The notes under the pieces: generated by a model
What the model saw: only the letters and a program-made list of their open reading frames with translations
Databases searched by the model: none
Told to the model about the DNA's origin: nothing
From: Candidatus Roseilinea sp.
GTDB lineage: Bacteria > Chloroflexota > Anaerolineae > J036 > Brachytrichaceae
Assembly: GCA_026003755.1 (NCBI GenBank)
Contig: BPHV01000005.1
Location: forward strand, 186,001 to 250,000
DNA: 64,000 bases
Reading direction: 5' to 3'
Shown: positions 23,262 to 31,605 of the stretch, one piece after another
Layout of the letters: every line of letters starts with the position of its first letter
Position numbering within the stretch: position 1 is the stretch's first letter
Made by a program: the position numbers and the translations under genes

Positions 23262-24207
23262 ATGGCGCCTTCCGCTGATGCGGCTGCCGGAGTAGACATT
23301 GGTGCCGGAGCCGTCACATTGATGGGAGCGGCGGTTCGATCTACCTATACGTCGGAAGTGCCGGCGGGCATCGGCAGCTTTGGCGGCTTGTTCGATGCAT
23401 TACCCTTGCGGGACATGCGTGCGCCGGTGTGGGTGGCGAGCACGGACGGCGTCAGCGCCAAGGTCGAACTGGCTGCTGCCTTCGGCCGATATGCGTCCAT
23501 CGGCCACGACATCGTGAATCATTGCATCAACGACATCCTCATACAAGGCGTGCGCCCGCTGTTCTTCCTCGACCCCATCGCAGCAGCGAAGCTCGGCCCA
23601 AGCCAGGTCGCCGCAGTGGTGAGCGGCATGGCCGAGCCATGCCACCTGGTCGGCTGCGCGCTGCTGGGCGGCGAAACCGCCGAAATGTCCGGCGTGTATG
23701 TCGAGGGCGCGTTCGACGGAGCCGGGACGACCGTCGGCGTCGTCGAACGCGAGACGTTCCTGCTTCGCCGAAGCGAGATCGCGGCAGGCGACGTGCTCAT
23801 CGGCCCGGCGTCGTCCGGTCCTCGTGCGAACGGCTACTCGCTGATCCGCAAGGTGCTGGCCGACCGGCTGGCCCTGGTTCAGCCCGATGATCCGCCCGTG
23901 CAAGCCCTGCTCGCGCCGCACCACGGCTATCTGGCCCTGGTCGAGCGGGCGCACATCACCGGCGGCGGGTTTGTCGAGAACACCCCTCGCGTGTTGCCGC
24001 CCGGATTGCGCGCGGCGATGGCCGATGCCGCCCTTCTTCGCGCTCATTCAGTTGGCGGGCCGCGTCAGCGACCAAGAGGGGCGGCGTGTGTTCAACGGCG
24101 CCGTTGGCATGGTCATGATCGTTGCGCCGGAACATGTCAATGCCATTCAGGCGGCGTTGGGCGAGCCGTCTTGGGTGATCGGGCGCGTGGCCCCCGCTGA
24201 CCCTTGA
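23262..24207 (+). CDS. purM: Phosphoribosylformylglycinamidine cyclo-ligase (AIR synthetase), with a frameshift near 24025
   Basis: Purine biosynthesis enzyme making AIR from FGAM. The N-terminal domain has GIGSFGGLF, STDGVSAKVELA and CINDILIQGVRPLFFLD; GGETAEMSG and SGPRANGYSLIRK follow. After HITGGGFVENTPRVLPPGL (about residue 250) the frame is lost, and the rest (PPFFALIQLAG, RRVFNGAVGMVMIV) is read one frame on. Joined length is about 314 residues against roughly 340-350 in the family, so some codons may also be missing at the junction. Either a sequencing indel or a recent mutation; loss would normally impose purine auxotrophy. The stop is 16 bp before the GT2 gene. Confidence 0.85.
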
Positions 24208-24223
24208 TGGCCTGTGAGCGACC

Positions 24224-25204
24224 ATGCGCGTCACCCTCGTCTTCACCGTGCTCAACGAGGCCGACAGCCTGCCCGCACTGCTCGATTCGATTGCCGCGCA
24301 GACGCGCCGACCGGATGAGATCGTCGTGTGCGACGGCGGCAGCCGTGATGCTACCGTCGCCCTCCTGCGCGGCGATCGGCGCCTCGAGATTCGCGTGATC
24401 GAAGCGCCGGGCGCGAACATCTCGCGCGGGCGCAATCTGGCCATCGCCGCAGCCTCTCACGACGTGATCGCCTGCACCGACGCCGGCGTGCGGCTCGCCC
24501 CGCGTTGGCTCGAAGCCATCGTGGCGCCGCTGACGGATGAGCGCCAACACGCCGTCGCCGGCTTCTTCACGCCAGACCCACGCACGACGTTCGAGGTGGC
24601 TATGGGCGCCACGGTGCTGCCCGAACTGCGCGACATCCGGCCTGAGGCCTTCCTGCCGTCATCGCGCTCGGTCGCCTTCCGCAAGTCGGCTTGGGAAGCG
24701 GTGGGCGGCTATCCGGAGTGGCTGGACTACTGCGAAGACTTGATCTTCGACATGGCGCTGCGCGAGCGGTGGGGCGCATTCGCCTTCGCGCCGGAAGCCG
24801 TGGCGCACTTTCGCCCACGCGGCTCGCTGCGCGCGTTCTTCAAGCAATACTATCGCTACGCGCGGGGCGATGGCAAAGCCAATCTCTTCCTCGAACGGCA
24901 TTTGGTGCGCTATGCGACGTATCTGATTGCGCTGCCGGCGCTGCTGGCCGGCCTGGTGGGGGGCGCGCCGATGGTCAAGCTGCTTGCCGCAGCCTTGCTG
25001 CTGGCCGGCGCTGCGGCATATACGCGAGCGCCCTATCGCCGGCTGCGTCGCTTATGGTCGCATCTAACCTGGCCGGAGAGGCTGAAAGCCATCGCCCTTG
25101 TGCCGGTCATTCGCGTCGTGGGCGACATGGCGAAGATGCTCGGCTATCCGGTCGGCGTTGGGTGGCGATTGCAACACCGGCCGGGCCGCCGATCACATCG
25201 CTGA
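24224..25204 (+). CDS. Family 2 glycosyltransferase
   Basis: A 326-residue GT-A fold glycosyltransferase. The N-terminus VTLVFTVLNEADSLPALLDS and VCDGGSRDAT bind the nucleotide sugar; TDAGVRLAPRWL is the DxD-like metal site region; YPEWLDYCEDLIFDMAL (about 167-183) contains the ED-x-x-F/D acceptor motif. The C-terminal third has two hydrophobic segments, suggesting membrane association. Acceptor and donor are unknown. It follows purM by 16 bp and overlaps the convergent beta-glucosidase gene by 12 bp. Confidence 0.88.
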   Translation: MRVTLVFTVLNEADSLPALLDSIAAQTRRPDEIVVCDGGSRDATVALLRGDRRLEIRVIEAPGANISRGRNLAIAAASHDVIACTDAGVRLAPRWLEAIVAPLTDERQHAVAGFFTPDPRTTFEVAMGATVLPELRDIRPEAFLPSSRSVAFRKSAWEAVGGYPEWLDYCEDLIFDMALRERWGAFAFAPEAVAHFRPRGSLRAFFKQYYRYARGDGKANLFLERHLVRYATYLIALPALLAGLVGGAPMVKLLAAALLLAGAAAYTRAPYRRLRRLWSHLTWPERLKAIALVPVIRVVGDMAKMLGYPVGVGWRLQHRPGRRSHR

Positions 25205-26533
25205 GCCGGATGGCTCGATCACCGCGTTCGCGGCGATTACATCGCGCAGGTAATAGCCGCTGTCCTTGATGGTGCGCTTCTGCGTGGCGTAGTCCACGTG
25301 CACGATCCCGAAGAACTGCTGATAGCCGAACGACCACTCGAAGTTGTCCATTAGCGACCAGACGAAGAAGCCACGCAGGTCGGCCCCGTCTTGGATCGCG
25401 CGGTGGGCCGCGGCGAAGTGTGCGCGCAGATAAGCGATGCGCCGCTCGTCGTGCACGCGCCCATCCGTGATCTGATCGTCGAATGACGCGCCATTCTCGG
25501 TAATGTAGAGCGGCGTGCGCCCGCGCGTTGCGCGGTGTAGCTTCATCAGGATGGCGTAGAGCCCTTCCGGCCTCACCGCCCAGCCCATGCGTGTGAATTC
25601 TGGATCGTCGTCGTACACGACGCCACGTTTGGCGCTGATGCGGGTGGCCGTGTAGCAGTTTATGCCGATGAAGTCGTTGCGCGCGGCGATCATCGCCAGG
25701 TCGCCGGCGCGAATATCGGCGGCGCCGGCCATGCGGTCGAGCATGCGCTGGCTGTAGGCACCGGTCAGGATCGGCTCGGCGAAGCCTTCGTATTGCCAGT
25801 CGAAGTCCTGCTCGGCGGCTTGGCGGTCTTCGTCGCTGTCGGTGGCCGGTAGGCGTGGCTCGAAGTTCAGCGTGATGCCCACGCGGGTCTCGGCGTCGCC
25901 GGCGGCGCGGATTGCTTGCAGGCCCAGCGCGTGCGCCAACAGCAGGTTGTGGGCGGCGCGCGCAGCGAGCGCTTTGTCCTGGTAGCCCGGCGCGTGCATC
26001 CCGAATTCGTAACCCAGGTAAGCGCTGCACCACGGCTCGTTTAGCGTGATCCAGTCTTTCACGCGGTCGCCCAGGGCGCGCACGACGACCGCAGCGTAAT
26101 CGGCGAACCAGCCGGCGCTGTCGCGCGTCGTCCAGCCGCCCTGCGCGTTGAGCGCCGAGGGCAAATCCCAGTGATACAGCGTGACGAACGGACGAATCCC
26201 CGCAGTGAGCAATTCGTCCACCAGCCGGTCGTAGAAAGCGACGCCCCTCGGATTGACCGCACCGCGACCTGCGGGCAGGATGCGCGGCCAGGCGATGGAG
26301 AAGCGATAAGCCTTCAGGCCGAGCTGCTTCATTAATGCGACGTCGTCTCGATAGCGGTGATAGTGGTCGCAGGCGACGCTGCCGTCGCTCCCATCGGTGA
26401 TGGCGTCTTTGTAACGGCAGAAGTCGTCCCAGATAGATCGCCCGCGGTTGTCTTCGTTCGCTGCGCCCTCGATCTGATACGAGGACGTGGCTGTGCCCCA
26501 CAGGAAACCAGGAGGAAAGGAATGTGTGCTCAT
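25193..26533 (-). CDS. Family 1 glycoside hydrolase (beta-glucosidase)
   Basis: A 446-residue cytosolic retaining beta-glycosidase. The GH1 N-terminal signature FPPGFLWGTATSSYQIEGA is intact. The acid/base is Glu166 in TLNEPW and the nucleophile Glu346 in YITENGAS. No signal peptide is visible. The ATG at 26533 is preferred to a TTG at 26542. It likely cleaves cellobiose or other beta-glucosides; no transporter is next to it. It overlaps the end of the convergent GT2 gene. Confidence 0.95.
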   Translation of the reverse strand: MSTHSFPPGFLWGTATSSYQIEGAANEDNRGRSIWDDFCRYKDAITDGSDGSVACDHYHRYRDDVALMKQLGLKAYRFSIAWPRILPAGRGAVNPRGVAFYDRLVDELLTAGIRPFVTLYHWDLPSALNAQGGWTTRDSAGWFADYAAVVVRALGDRVKDWITLNEPWCSAYLGYEFGMHAPGYQDKALAARAAHNLLLAHALGLQAIRAAGDAETRVGITLNFEPRLPATDSDEDRQAAEQDFDWQYEGFAEPILTGAYSQRMLDRMAGAADIRAGDLAMIAARNDFIGINCYTATRISAKRGVVYDDDPEFTRMGWAVRPEGLYAILMKLHRATRGRTPLYITENGASFDDQITDGRVHDERRIAYLRAHFAAAHRAIQDGADLRGFFVWSLMDNFEWSFGYQQFFGIVHVDYATQKRTIKDSGYYLRDVIAANAVIEPSGSAM

Positions 26534-26569
26534 GATGTGCAATGGAGCGTAAGCGTTGGAGATGAGAGA

Positions 26570-27037
26570 TTACCGATCGGCAATTTGAACGAGTTGGTCG
26601 GCGGTGAAGGCGAAGGCGCGCCCGAAACCACCGATGAACCGCCCGCTTGTCGGCGTGATGCGGAACAGGTCGAAATCGGGTAAGCCGAACATGATCTCGC
26701 TGGACGGCAGACGCGCTAGGAAGCGCGCCTTGGACTGCGCATAGTCTTCGCTCGCTTTTTCAATCTTGACGGCGTTCCCTTGCAGCGTCACGCGCGCCAG
26801 CGACATGACCTCGGCGCGGCCGTCGTCGGCTTCGGCGATCAGCAAGCTGCACTTCGGGTTGGCCAGCAGCATGCGCTTGTGCGGCGCGAGATCGCTGAGG
26901 TGAATCAGCAGGCCGGTCACCCCTGGCTCGGGGACGTACGACGTCATCGCGGTAAACGGCTCGTCGTGGTCGCAAACGGCGAGCGTTGCCAGCCGGCGCG
27001 CAAGGATGAAATCGCGAACTTCGGTGAGCGCATTCAT
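26570..27037 (-). CDS. Pyridoxamine 5'-phosphate oxidase-like FMN-binding protein
   Basis: A 155-residue split-barrel protein of the PNPOx/HugZ-like group. Family features: LATLAVCDHDEPFTAMTSYV strand pair near the N-terminus, LSDLAPHKRMLLANPKCSLLI (the Asp-x-x-Pro-His-Lys FMN/heme region, about 48-66), and FLARLPSSEIMFGLPDFDLFRI. Such proteins bind FMN or heme and may act in heme breakdown or general oxidoreduction; the exact role cannot be set here. It lies 36 nt upstream of the beta-glucosidase start and probably shares a transcript with it. Confidence 0.8.
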   Translation of the reverse strand: MNALTEVRDFILARRLATLAVCDHDEPFTAMTSYVPEPGVTGLLIHLSDLAPHKRMLLANPKCSLLIAEADDGRAEVMSLARVTLQGNAVKIEKASEDYAQSKARFLARLPSSEIMFGLPDFDLFRITPTSGRFIGGFGRAFAFTADQLVQIADR

Positions 27038-27090
27038 GCATGAGCCGATGCTGATGGATGAGGGATCGCGCGCGGGGCCGCCCTCATGCT

Positions 27091-30000
27091 TTAAGGCGCA
27101 GAGGCCGAAGCGCGTCTTAAACGAACGTCATCCAGATAGAACGTCGTACCGGCGGCGCCGTTGCCTGCAGTGATCGCCAGCGCTTTGAGGTCGGCGAGGC
27201 CCTCCAGCGGCACGCGCACTTCGCGCCACGCGTCCGCCGGTGCGTCAAACGTGACCGTCACCGGCGCGCCATCGCCCGACGAGTAGAGCGCTACGGTGAG
27301 GCCTTTCACGCCACTCGGTCCGCCGTTCACCCAGAACGAGAGCGCCTCGAAGTTGCCCGCGTCTAGGGGCGACTCCGCCTGAAGTCGGAGGGCGCCATTG
27401 GGCTGTTCGAACTGCACAGCGATGGCATACAAGGCGCGCGCAGTGCCCGCCTCGGTGAACGACACGCGCGCGCCCAGTGAGGCGTCGCGCCAGCCTTTGG
27501 CCAGCCGGTTGCTGAACAGTGCAAGGAAGGGCGGCGGCGCCGGTGGTTTCTCTGCCGAGGGCGGCAGGAGCGTGATCTCGTCAATGTAATACTCGGCCGA
27601 CGAACCCAGTTCGCCCAGGTCTTGGATGTTGATGCGCTTGATGGTCTGCGGACTGCCCAGCAAGCTGAGCGGGACTGTGAATGTCTGCCAGCGGTTGGGC
27701 ACTACGTCGAAGACGTAGCCGGGCGTCTCGCCGCCGATGTCGGTGGTTTGCAGGTAGAGTTGCATCCGCCGGGGCAGGTCGTAGGTGGCGAAGATGCGCA
27801 AGAGCACACCGCCGTAGTCCTTCGCGGTGAGCGTGACCGGCGAGCGCAGCGACAGGCCGCCGGTGGCGTTGCCGCGCACCGCGATTGAGCGGCTGCCGAA
27901 CAGCACCGGCTGAGTGTTTCGGAAGTTGACGCGGCTCTCCCACGACCAGTTCTCCCAGCCGGTGTCCAGGTAGCCATCGCGATACACCACCCGGCGACCA
28001 TCGGGCTGGGGGCCGACGTTCGGCGCCGGCAACGGCGTGCTGAGCGCCTCGCGCACCAACTGCACGCTGTCCACGTAGAATGGCGCCTGCTTTTCGCCGC
28101 TGGCATCCTGTAAGTTGATGCGCTTGATCGTGGTCAGGTCGCCGAAGTAGCTGAGCGGCACGGTGATCGGCGTCCACCCGCCGGCCGGCGCCTCGAAGAG
28201 CACGGCGCGCGAGTCGCCGCCGATGTCCTCTTGCTGGAGGAAGAGGCGCAGTTGCCGCTCGCCCTGTTCGCCGCCATGCACCCACAGGATCAGCGTGCCG
28301 TAGTCCTGCGCGCTAAGCGTGACCGGCGAGCGCAGCGACAGGCCGGCGTAACCTTGGGTGTAGCGCACCGCAATCGAACGCCGGCCCAGCGCCGGTTTGG
28401 CATTGTCGAAGTCTATCTCGCTCTCCCACGACCAGTTCTCCCAGCCGGGCGCGAGCTGATCGGCGTATACAAACCCGTTGGCAAGCAGCGGGTTACCACT
28501 CGTCGGCGGCGCTGCCGGCCCACCGCCGGCAGGGGGCGCGTCGGTGGGGGGCGCCGGCACTTGCAACTCTACCGGCCGGCCCACCAGCACGATGTTGTCC
28601 AGGTAGTAGGTCTGGGGCTGGCCGCTGCGGTCTTGGAGGTTGATGCGCTTGATGGCCTTCACATCGCCCAAGGCGCTCAATGGGATCGAGACCTGGTGCC
28701 ATCCGCCGGCGGGCACGTCGAACGCCAGGCGCTTGCTCTCCTCGCCCTCGTCCGCCTGTTGGATGAACAGTTGCAGGCGACGCGGCCCCTGATCGCCGGC
28801 GTGGATGCTGAAGCTCAACCCGGGGTACTGCGCCAGGCTCAGTGGCTCCTTGAAGCGCAGCGACAGGCCGGCGTAGCCCGCCTGATGTTGCACGGCCAAC
28901 GAGCGCAAACCCAGCGCCGGCTGGGTGTTGGCGAAGCTCAGCGTGGTCTCCCAGGACCAGTTCTCGAACAGGTTGGATACCGACTCATCGAAGACAAGCA
29001 AGTCGCCCGGCATCAGGTTGGCCATGTTGCTCAGGTCCACGCCGCCGGCGTCGCGCAAGAAGCAGATGTTGTCCAGGAAGACGGGCGGCTGGCCCTGGCC
29101 GGTGCGCTCCTGGAAGTTGATGCGCTTGATGGCCGGCACGTAGCCGAGCAGGCGGAAGGGGATGACGACCTGCGTCCACGTGCCTGAGGGCACGTCCATG
29201 TGGAAGCGGCGCGACTCCTCGCCCTCATCCGTGCCGTGCACGAAGAACATCAGTTGGCGCACGCCGGGGTCCTCGCCGCCACTGATCCAGAACGAGATCG
29301 CCTCGTAGTCGGCGCGGCTGAGCGCGACCGGCGTGCGCAGCGAGAAGCCGGCGTAGCCCTCGCGGTGCTGGAAGGCCAGCGCCTTACCGCTGAGCGCGTA
29401 GGGGTGCTCGCGTGCCACGTTGGTGTTCCACGACCAATCCTCCCAGCCGTCGGCAAGTGCATCGTCGTAGAGCACGTAGGCGCAGCCCGCTATGTTGGAC
29501 GGGCGCGGCGCCGGCGGCGCCGGCGGGGGCGGCGGTGGTGGGGGGGGCGGTGGGGGCGGCACCGGCGCGTTGCTCAGGCATACCGTGTCCACATAAAACG
29601 TGGGTTGGCCGGCGCCGGTGCGGTCTTGGATGTTGATGCGCTTGATGGTGGCCGGGCTGCCGAACGCCCACAGCGGGATGCCGATCTGCGTCCACTGACC
29701 GGCCGGCGCATCAATCGGCACCGTGTTGGTGTCGCCGCCGGTGTCGTTCTGTTGAATGAACACCTGCAACTGACGCACGCCGCTGGTGCCGCCGTGCACC
29801 CATAAGAGAATGGAGGTGTAACTGCTGCCCGGCAAACCAGGGTCCACGCGGAAGGATAGACCGCCGTATGACGACATGGTCGCCTCAATGGCGAAGGTAC
29901 CCGCCTGCACAACCGTGTCGCTGGCAAAGTCGTAGCTACCGTTCCAAGACCAGTTGTACCAGTTTGGCGCCAGGGCATCCAGGTAGATCGGCGTGGTGCA

Positions 30001-31119
30001 GTTCGGCGGCGGTGGAGGCGGTGGCGGCACCGGCGTGTTGCTCAGGCACACCGTGTCCACATAAAACGTGGGTTGGCCGGCGCCGGTGCGGTCTTGGATG
30101 TTGATGCGCTTGATGGTGGCCGGGTTGCCCAGCGCGTCAAGCGGGATCACCACTTGCGTCCACTGGCCAGGTGTCGCATTGAACGGTACGGCGTTGGTTT
30201 CGTTGCCAGGGCCGCCGCTATCGGTGAGGTGGACGAACACCTGTAGCTTGCGCTTGCCGCTTGCGCTGCCGCCGTGCACCCAAAAGCGAATGGAGGTGTA
30301 ACTGCTGCCGGGCAAGCCGGGGTCCACGCGGAAGGACAGGCCGGCGTAGCCGCTGGTCATGTTTGCCTCGATGGCAAAGTTGCCGTCCTGCAAGGTCGTG
30401 CTGTGGGCAAAATCATGCGGGCCGCCCCACGACCAGTTCTGCCAGCCGGCGGCGAGCGCGTCAAGGTAGACCGGCGTGGTGCAGTCCGGTGGCACCGTCG
30501 GTGCTGCCAGCAACTTGATCTCATCCACGTAAAACGTGGGCTGGCCGGCGCCGGTGCGGTCTTGGATGTTGATGCGTTTGATGATGGTCGCCGGAGGGCT
30601 GTTGAACGCGCTGAGCGGGATGACGACCTTTGTCCACTGGCCGGCTGGCGCGTCAAACGGCACGGCGTTGGTCTCGTTGCCAGAGCCGCCGCTATCGGTG
30701 AGGTGGACGAACACTTGCAGTTGGCGCGTGCCGCTGGCGCCGCCGTGCACCCAAAACTGAATGACGCTGTAGTTGGCGCCCGACAAGCCCGGATCCACGC
30801 GCAGCGACAGACCGGCGTAGCCGCTGGTCATCGTGGCCTCGATAGCGTTGCTCCCTGCGTAAACCGTGCCGGTGTAGCTTAAGTTGTAGCTGCCGCCCCA
30901 CGACCAGTTCTGCCAATTCGTGCCGAGGGCATCGGCATAAACGACCTCACCACCTAGGGCGAACGCAGTGCGCGCGGGTATGCGCACGGATGCATCGTTC
31001 AGAGCAAACCACAGAAGAGCTAACGCTGCGCCGATCCGCGGAACGCATTCAGCGATTACTTCTACAACAGGTCTTCTACTGCGTCCCTCATTCGCACGTT
31101 CTCGCGTCGAGATTGACAT
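27091..31119 (-). CDS. Exported protein of eight tandem WxNWSW beta-sandwich repeats
   Basis: A 1342-residue protein with no recognisable catalytic domain. A basic N-terminus and hydrophobic segment (about residues 29-42) look like a signal peptide. From about residue 58, eight repeats of roughly 150-165 residues follow. Each opens with a Tyr/Phe-x-Asp strand and WxNWSW, then a GYAGLSLR strand, ISFWVHGG-like and RQLQVFVHLTD-like strands, WTQVVIPL, IKRINIQDRTG and a final YVDxI strand. The last copy is diverged (WRDASLG). Linkers are proline-rich, with 8 and 13 consecutive prolines after copies 2 and 3. The layout resembles galactose-binding-like carbohydrate modules. No cell-wall anchor or C-terminal helix is seen. 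Surface binding or an adhesin role is inference. Confidence 0.8.
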   Translation of the reverse strand: MSISTRERANEGRSRRPVVEVIAECVPRIGAALALLWFALNDASVRIPARTAFALGGEVVYADALGTNWQNWSWGGSYNLSYTGTVYAGSNAIEATMTSGYAGLSLRVDPGLSGANYSVIQFWVHGGASGTRQLQVFVHLTDSGGSGNETNAVPFDAPAGQWTKVVIPLSAFNSPPATIIKRINIQDRTGAGQPTFYVDEIKLLAAPTVPPDCTTPVYLDALAAGWQNWSWGGPHDFAHSTTLQDGNFAIEANMTSGYAGLSFRVDPGLPGSSYTSIRFWVHGGSASGKRKLQVFVHLTDSGGPGNETNAVPFNATPGQWTQVVIPLDALGNPATIKRINIQDRTGAGQPTFYVDTVCLSNTPVPPPPPPPPNCTTPIYLDALAPNWYNWSWNGSYDFASDTVVQAGTFAIEATMSSYGGLSFRVDPGLPGSSYTSILLWVHGGTSGVRQLQVFIQQNDTGGDTNTVPIDAPAGQWTQIGIPLWAFGSPATIKRINIQDRTGAGQPTFYVDTVCLSNAPVPPPPPPPPPPPPPAPPAPRPSNIAGCAYVLYDDALADGWEDWSWNTNVAREHPYALSGKALAFQHREGYAGFSLRTPVALSRADYEAISFWISGGEDPGVRQLMFFVHGTDEGEESRRFHMDVPSGTWTQVVIPFRLLGYVPAIKRINFQERTGQGQPPVFLDNICFLRDAGGVDLSNMANLMPGDLLVFDESVSNLFENWSWETTLSFANTQPALGLRSLAVQHQAGYAGLSLRFKEPLSLAQYPGLSFSIHAGDQGPRRLQLFIQQADEGEESKRLAFDVPAGGWHQVSIPLSALGDVKAIKRINLQDRSGQPQTYYLDNIVLVGRPVELQVPAPPTDAPPAGGGPAAPPTSGNPLLANGFVYADQLAPGWENWSWESEIDFDNAKPALGRRSIAVRYTQGYAGLSLRSPVTLSAQDYGTLILWVHGGEQGERQLRLFLQQEDIGGDSRAVLFEAPAGGWTPITVPLSYFGDLTTIKRINLQDASGEKQAPFYVDSVQLVREALSTPLPAPNVGPQPDGRRVVYRDGYLDTGWENWSWESRVNFRNTQPVLFGSRSIAVRGNATGGLSLRSPVTLTAKDYGGVLLRIFATYDLPRRMQLYLQTTDIGGETPGYVFDVVPNRWQTFTVPLSLLGSPQTIKRINIQDLGELGSSAEYYIDEITLLPPSAEKPPAPPPFLALFSNRLAKGWRDASLGARVSFTEAGTARALYAIAVQFEQPNGALRLQAESPLDAGNFEALSFWVNGGPSGVKGLTVALYSSGDGAPVTVTFDAPADAWREVRVPLEGLADLKALAITAGNGAAGTTFYLDDVRLRRASASAP
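29571..30128. repeat. Near-identical 90-bp direct repeats within the octarepeat gene
   Basis: 29571-29660 and 30039-30128 are 90-bp copies differing at two positions, spaced 468 bp (156 codons, one repeat unit). They encode the conserved INIQDRTGAGQPTFYVDTV end of repeats 2 and 3. A third, less exact copy is near 30526-30580. This points to recent unit duplication or gene conversion. Confidence 0.9.
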
Positions 31120-31276
31120 GGCTAGGAGATGCTCCCGCTGCCGCTAAGGGTAAATATTCTCGGCATTTTAGCCCATGTTTTGAGCAAGCCCTAACCGCCA
31201 CAAGCGCTGCTAAAAGTCGCGCGAATCGGACTACGCCAGGCGGGCGACACGGGCATCGGCATCAAATCTTGTCCAC

Positions 31277-31445
31277 TCAACGCGCTGTCTCACCCAGGGG
31301 GTGTTCTCCTCGGATAAGCCGGCCGGTGCCGTAGTCTTTGGCCTCTCGGCGCGAGTCAATCAGCGGCTTGGTGATCGCCGGCGCCGCCGACACGCCAACC
31401 GCCAGGCCGGCGTAGGGGATGGCTGTGAGGCGGTCGAGAGAGAGC
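31277..31445 (-). pseudogene. pyrE: Fragment of orotate phosphoribosyltransferase (PyrE)
   Basis: The minus strand reads LDRLTAIPYAGLAVGVSAA, then a stretch matching KDYGTGRLIRGEHPLGETA, which I recognise as the middle of PyrE (substrate loop region before the PRPP-binding DDL motif). The N-terminal half and the PRPP-binding end are missing; a TGA follows GETAR. It lies downstream of the PyrF-like gene on the same strand, as in PyrF-PyrE pairs or fusions, separated by heptamer repeats. In 31120-31276 I see no gene. Confidence 0.65.
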
Positions 31446-31464
31446 CCAGAACCCGGAGTCCAGC

Positions 31465-31527
31465 ATTCTGTATTCTGTATTCTGTATTCTGTATTCTGTA
31501 TTCTGTATTCTGGATTCTGGATTCTGT
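31465..31527. repeat. Tandem heptamer repeat (ATTCTGT)n
   Basis: Nine consecutive 7-bp units starting at 31465. Six are ATTCTGT, two are ATTCTGG (31507-31520), and the last is ATTCTGT. The tract lies between the PyrF-like gene and the pyrE fragment. It is a simple tandem repeat without spacers, so not a CRISPR array. Confidence 0.97.
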
Positions 31528-31605
31528 GATCTTCTGCGCTATTACTTGGGCGACGCGCTTCAGCGCGGCCGGATGCGAGACCAAGCGGGATGCGCAATGC
31601 CGGCG

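Noticed and set aside
31465-31527. CRISPR-like array
   Set aside because: The 7-bp units are directly adjacent without spacers; no cas genes are present.
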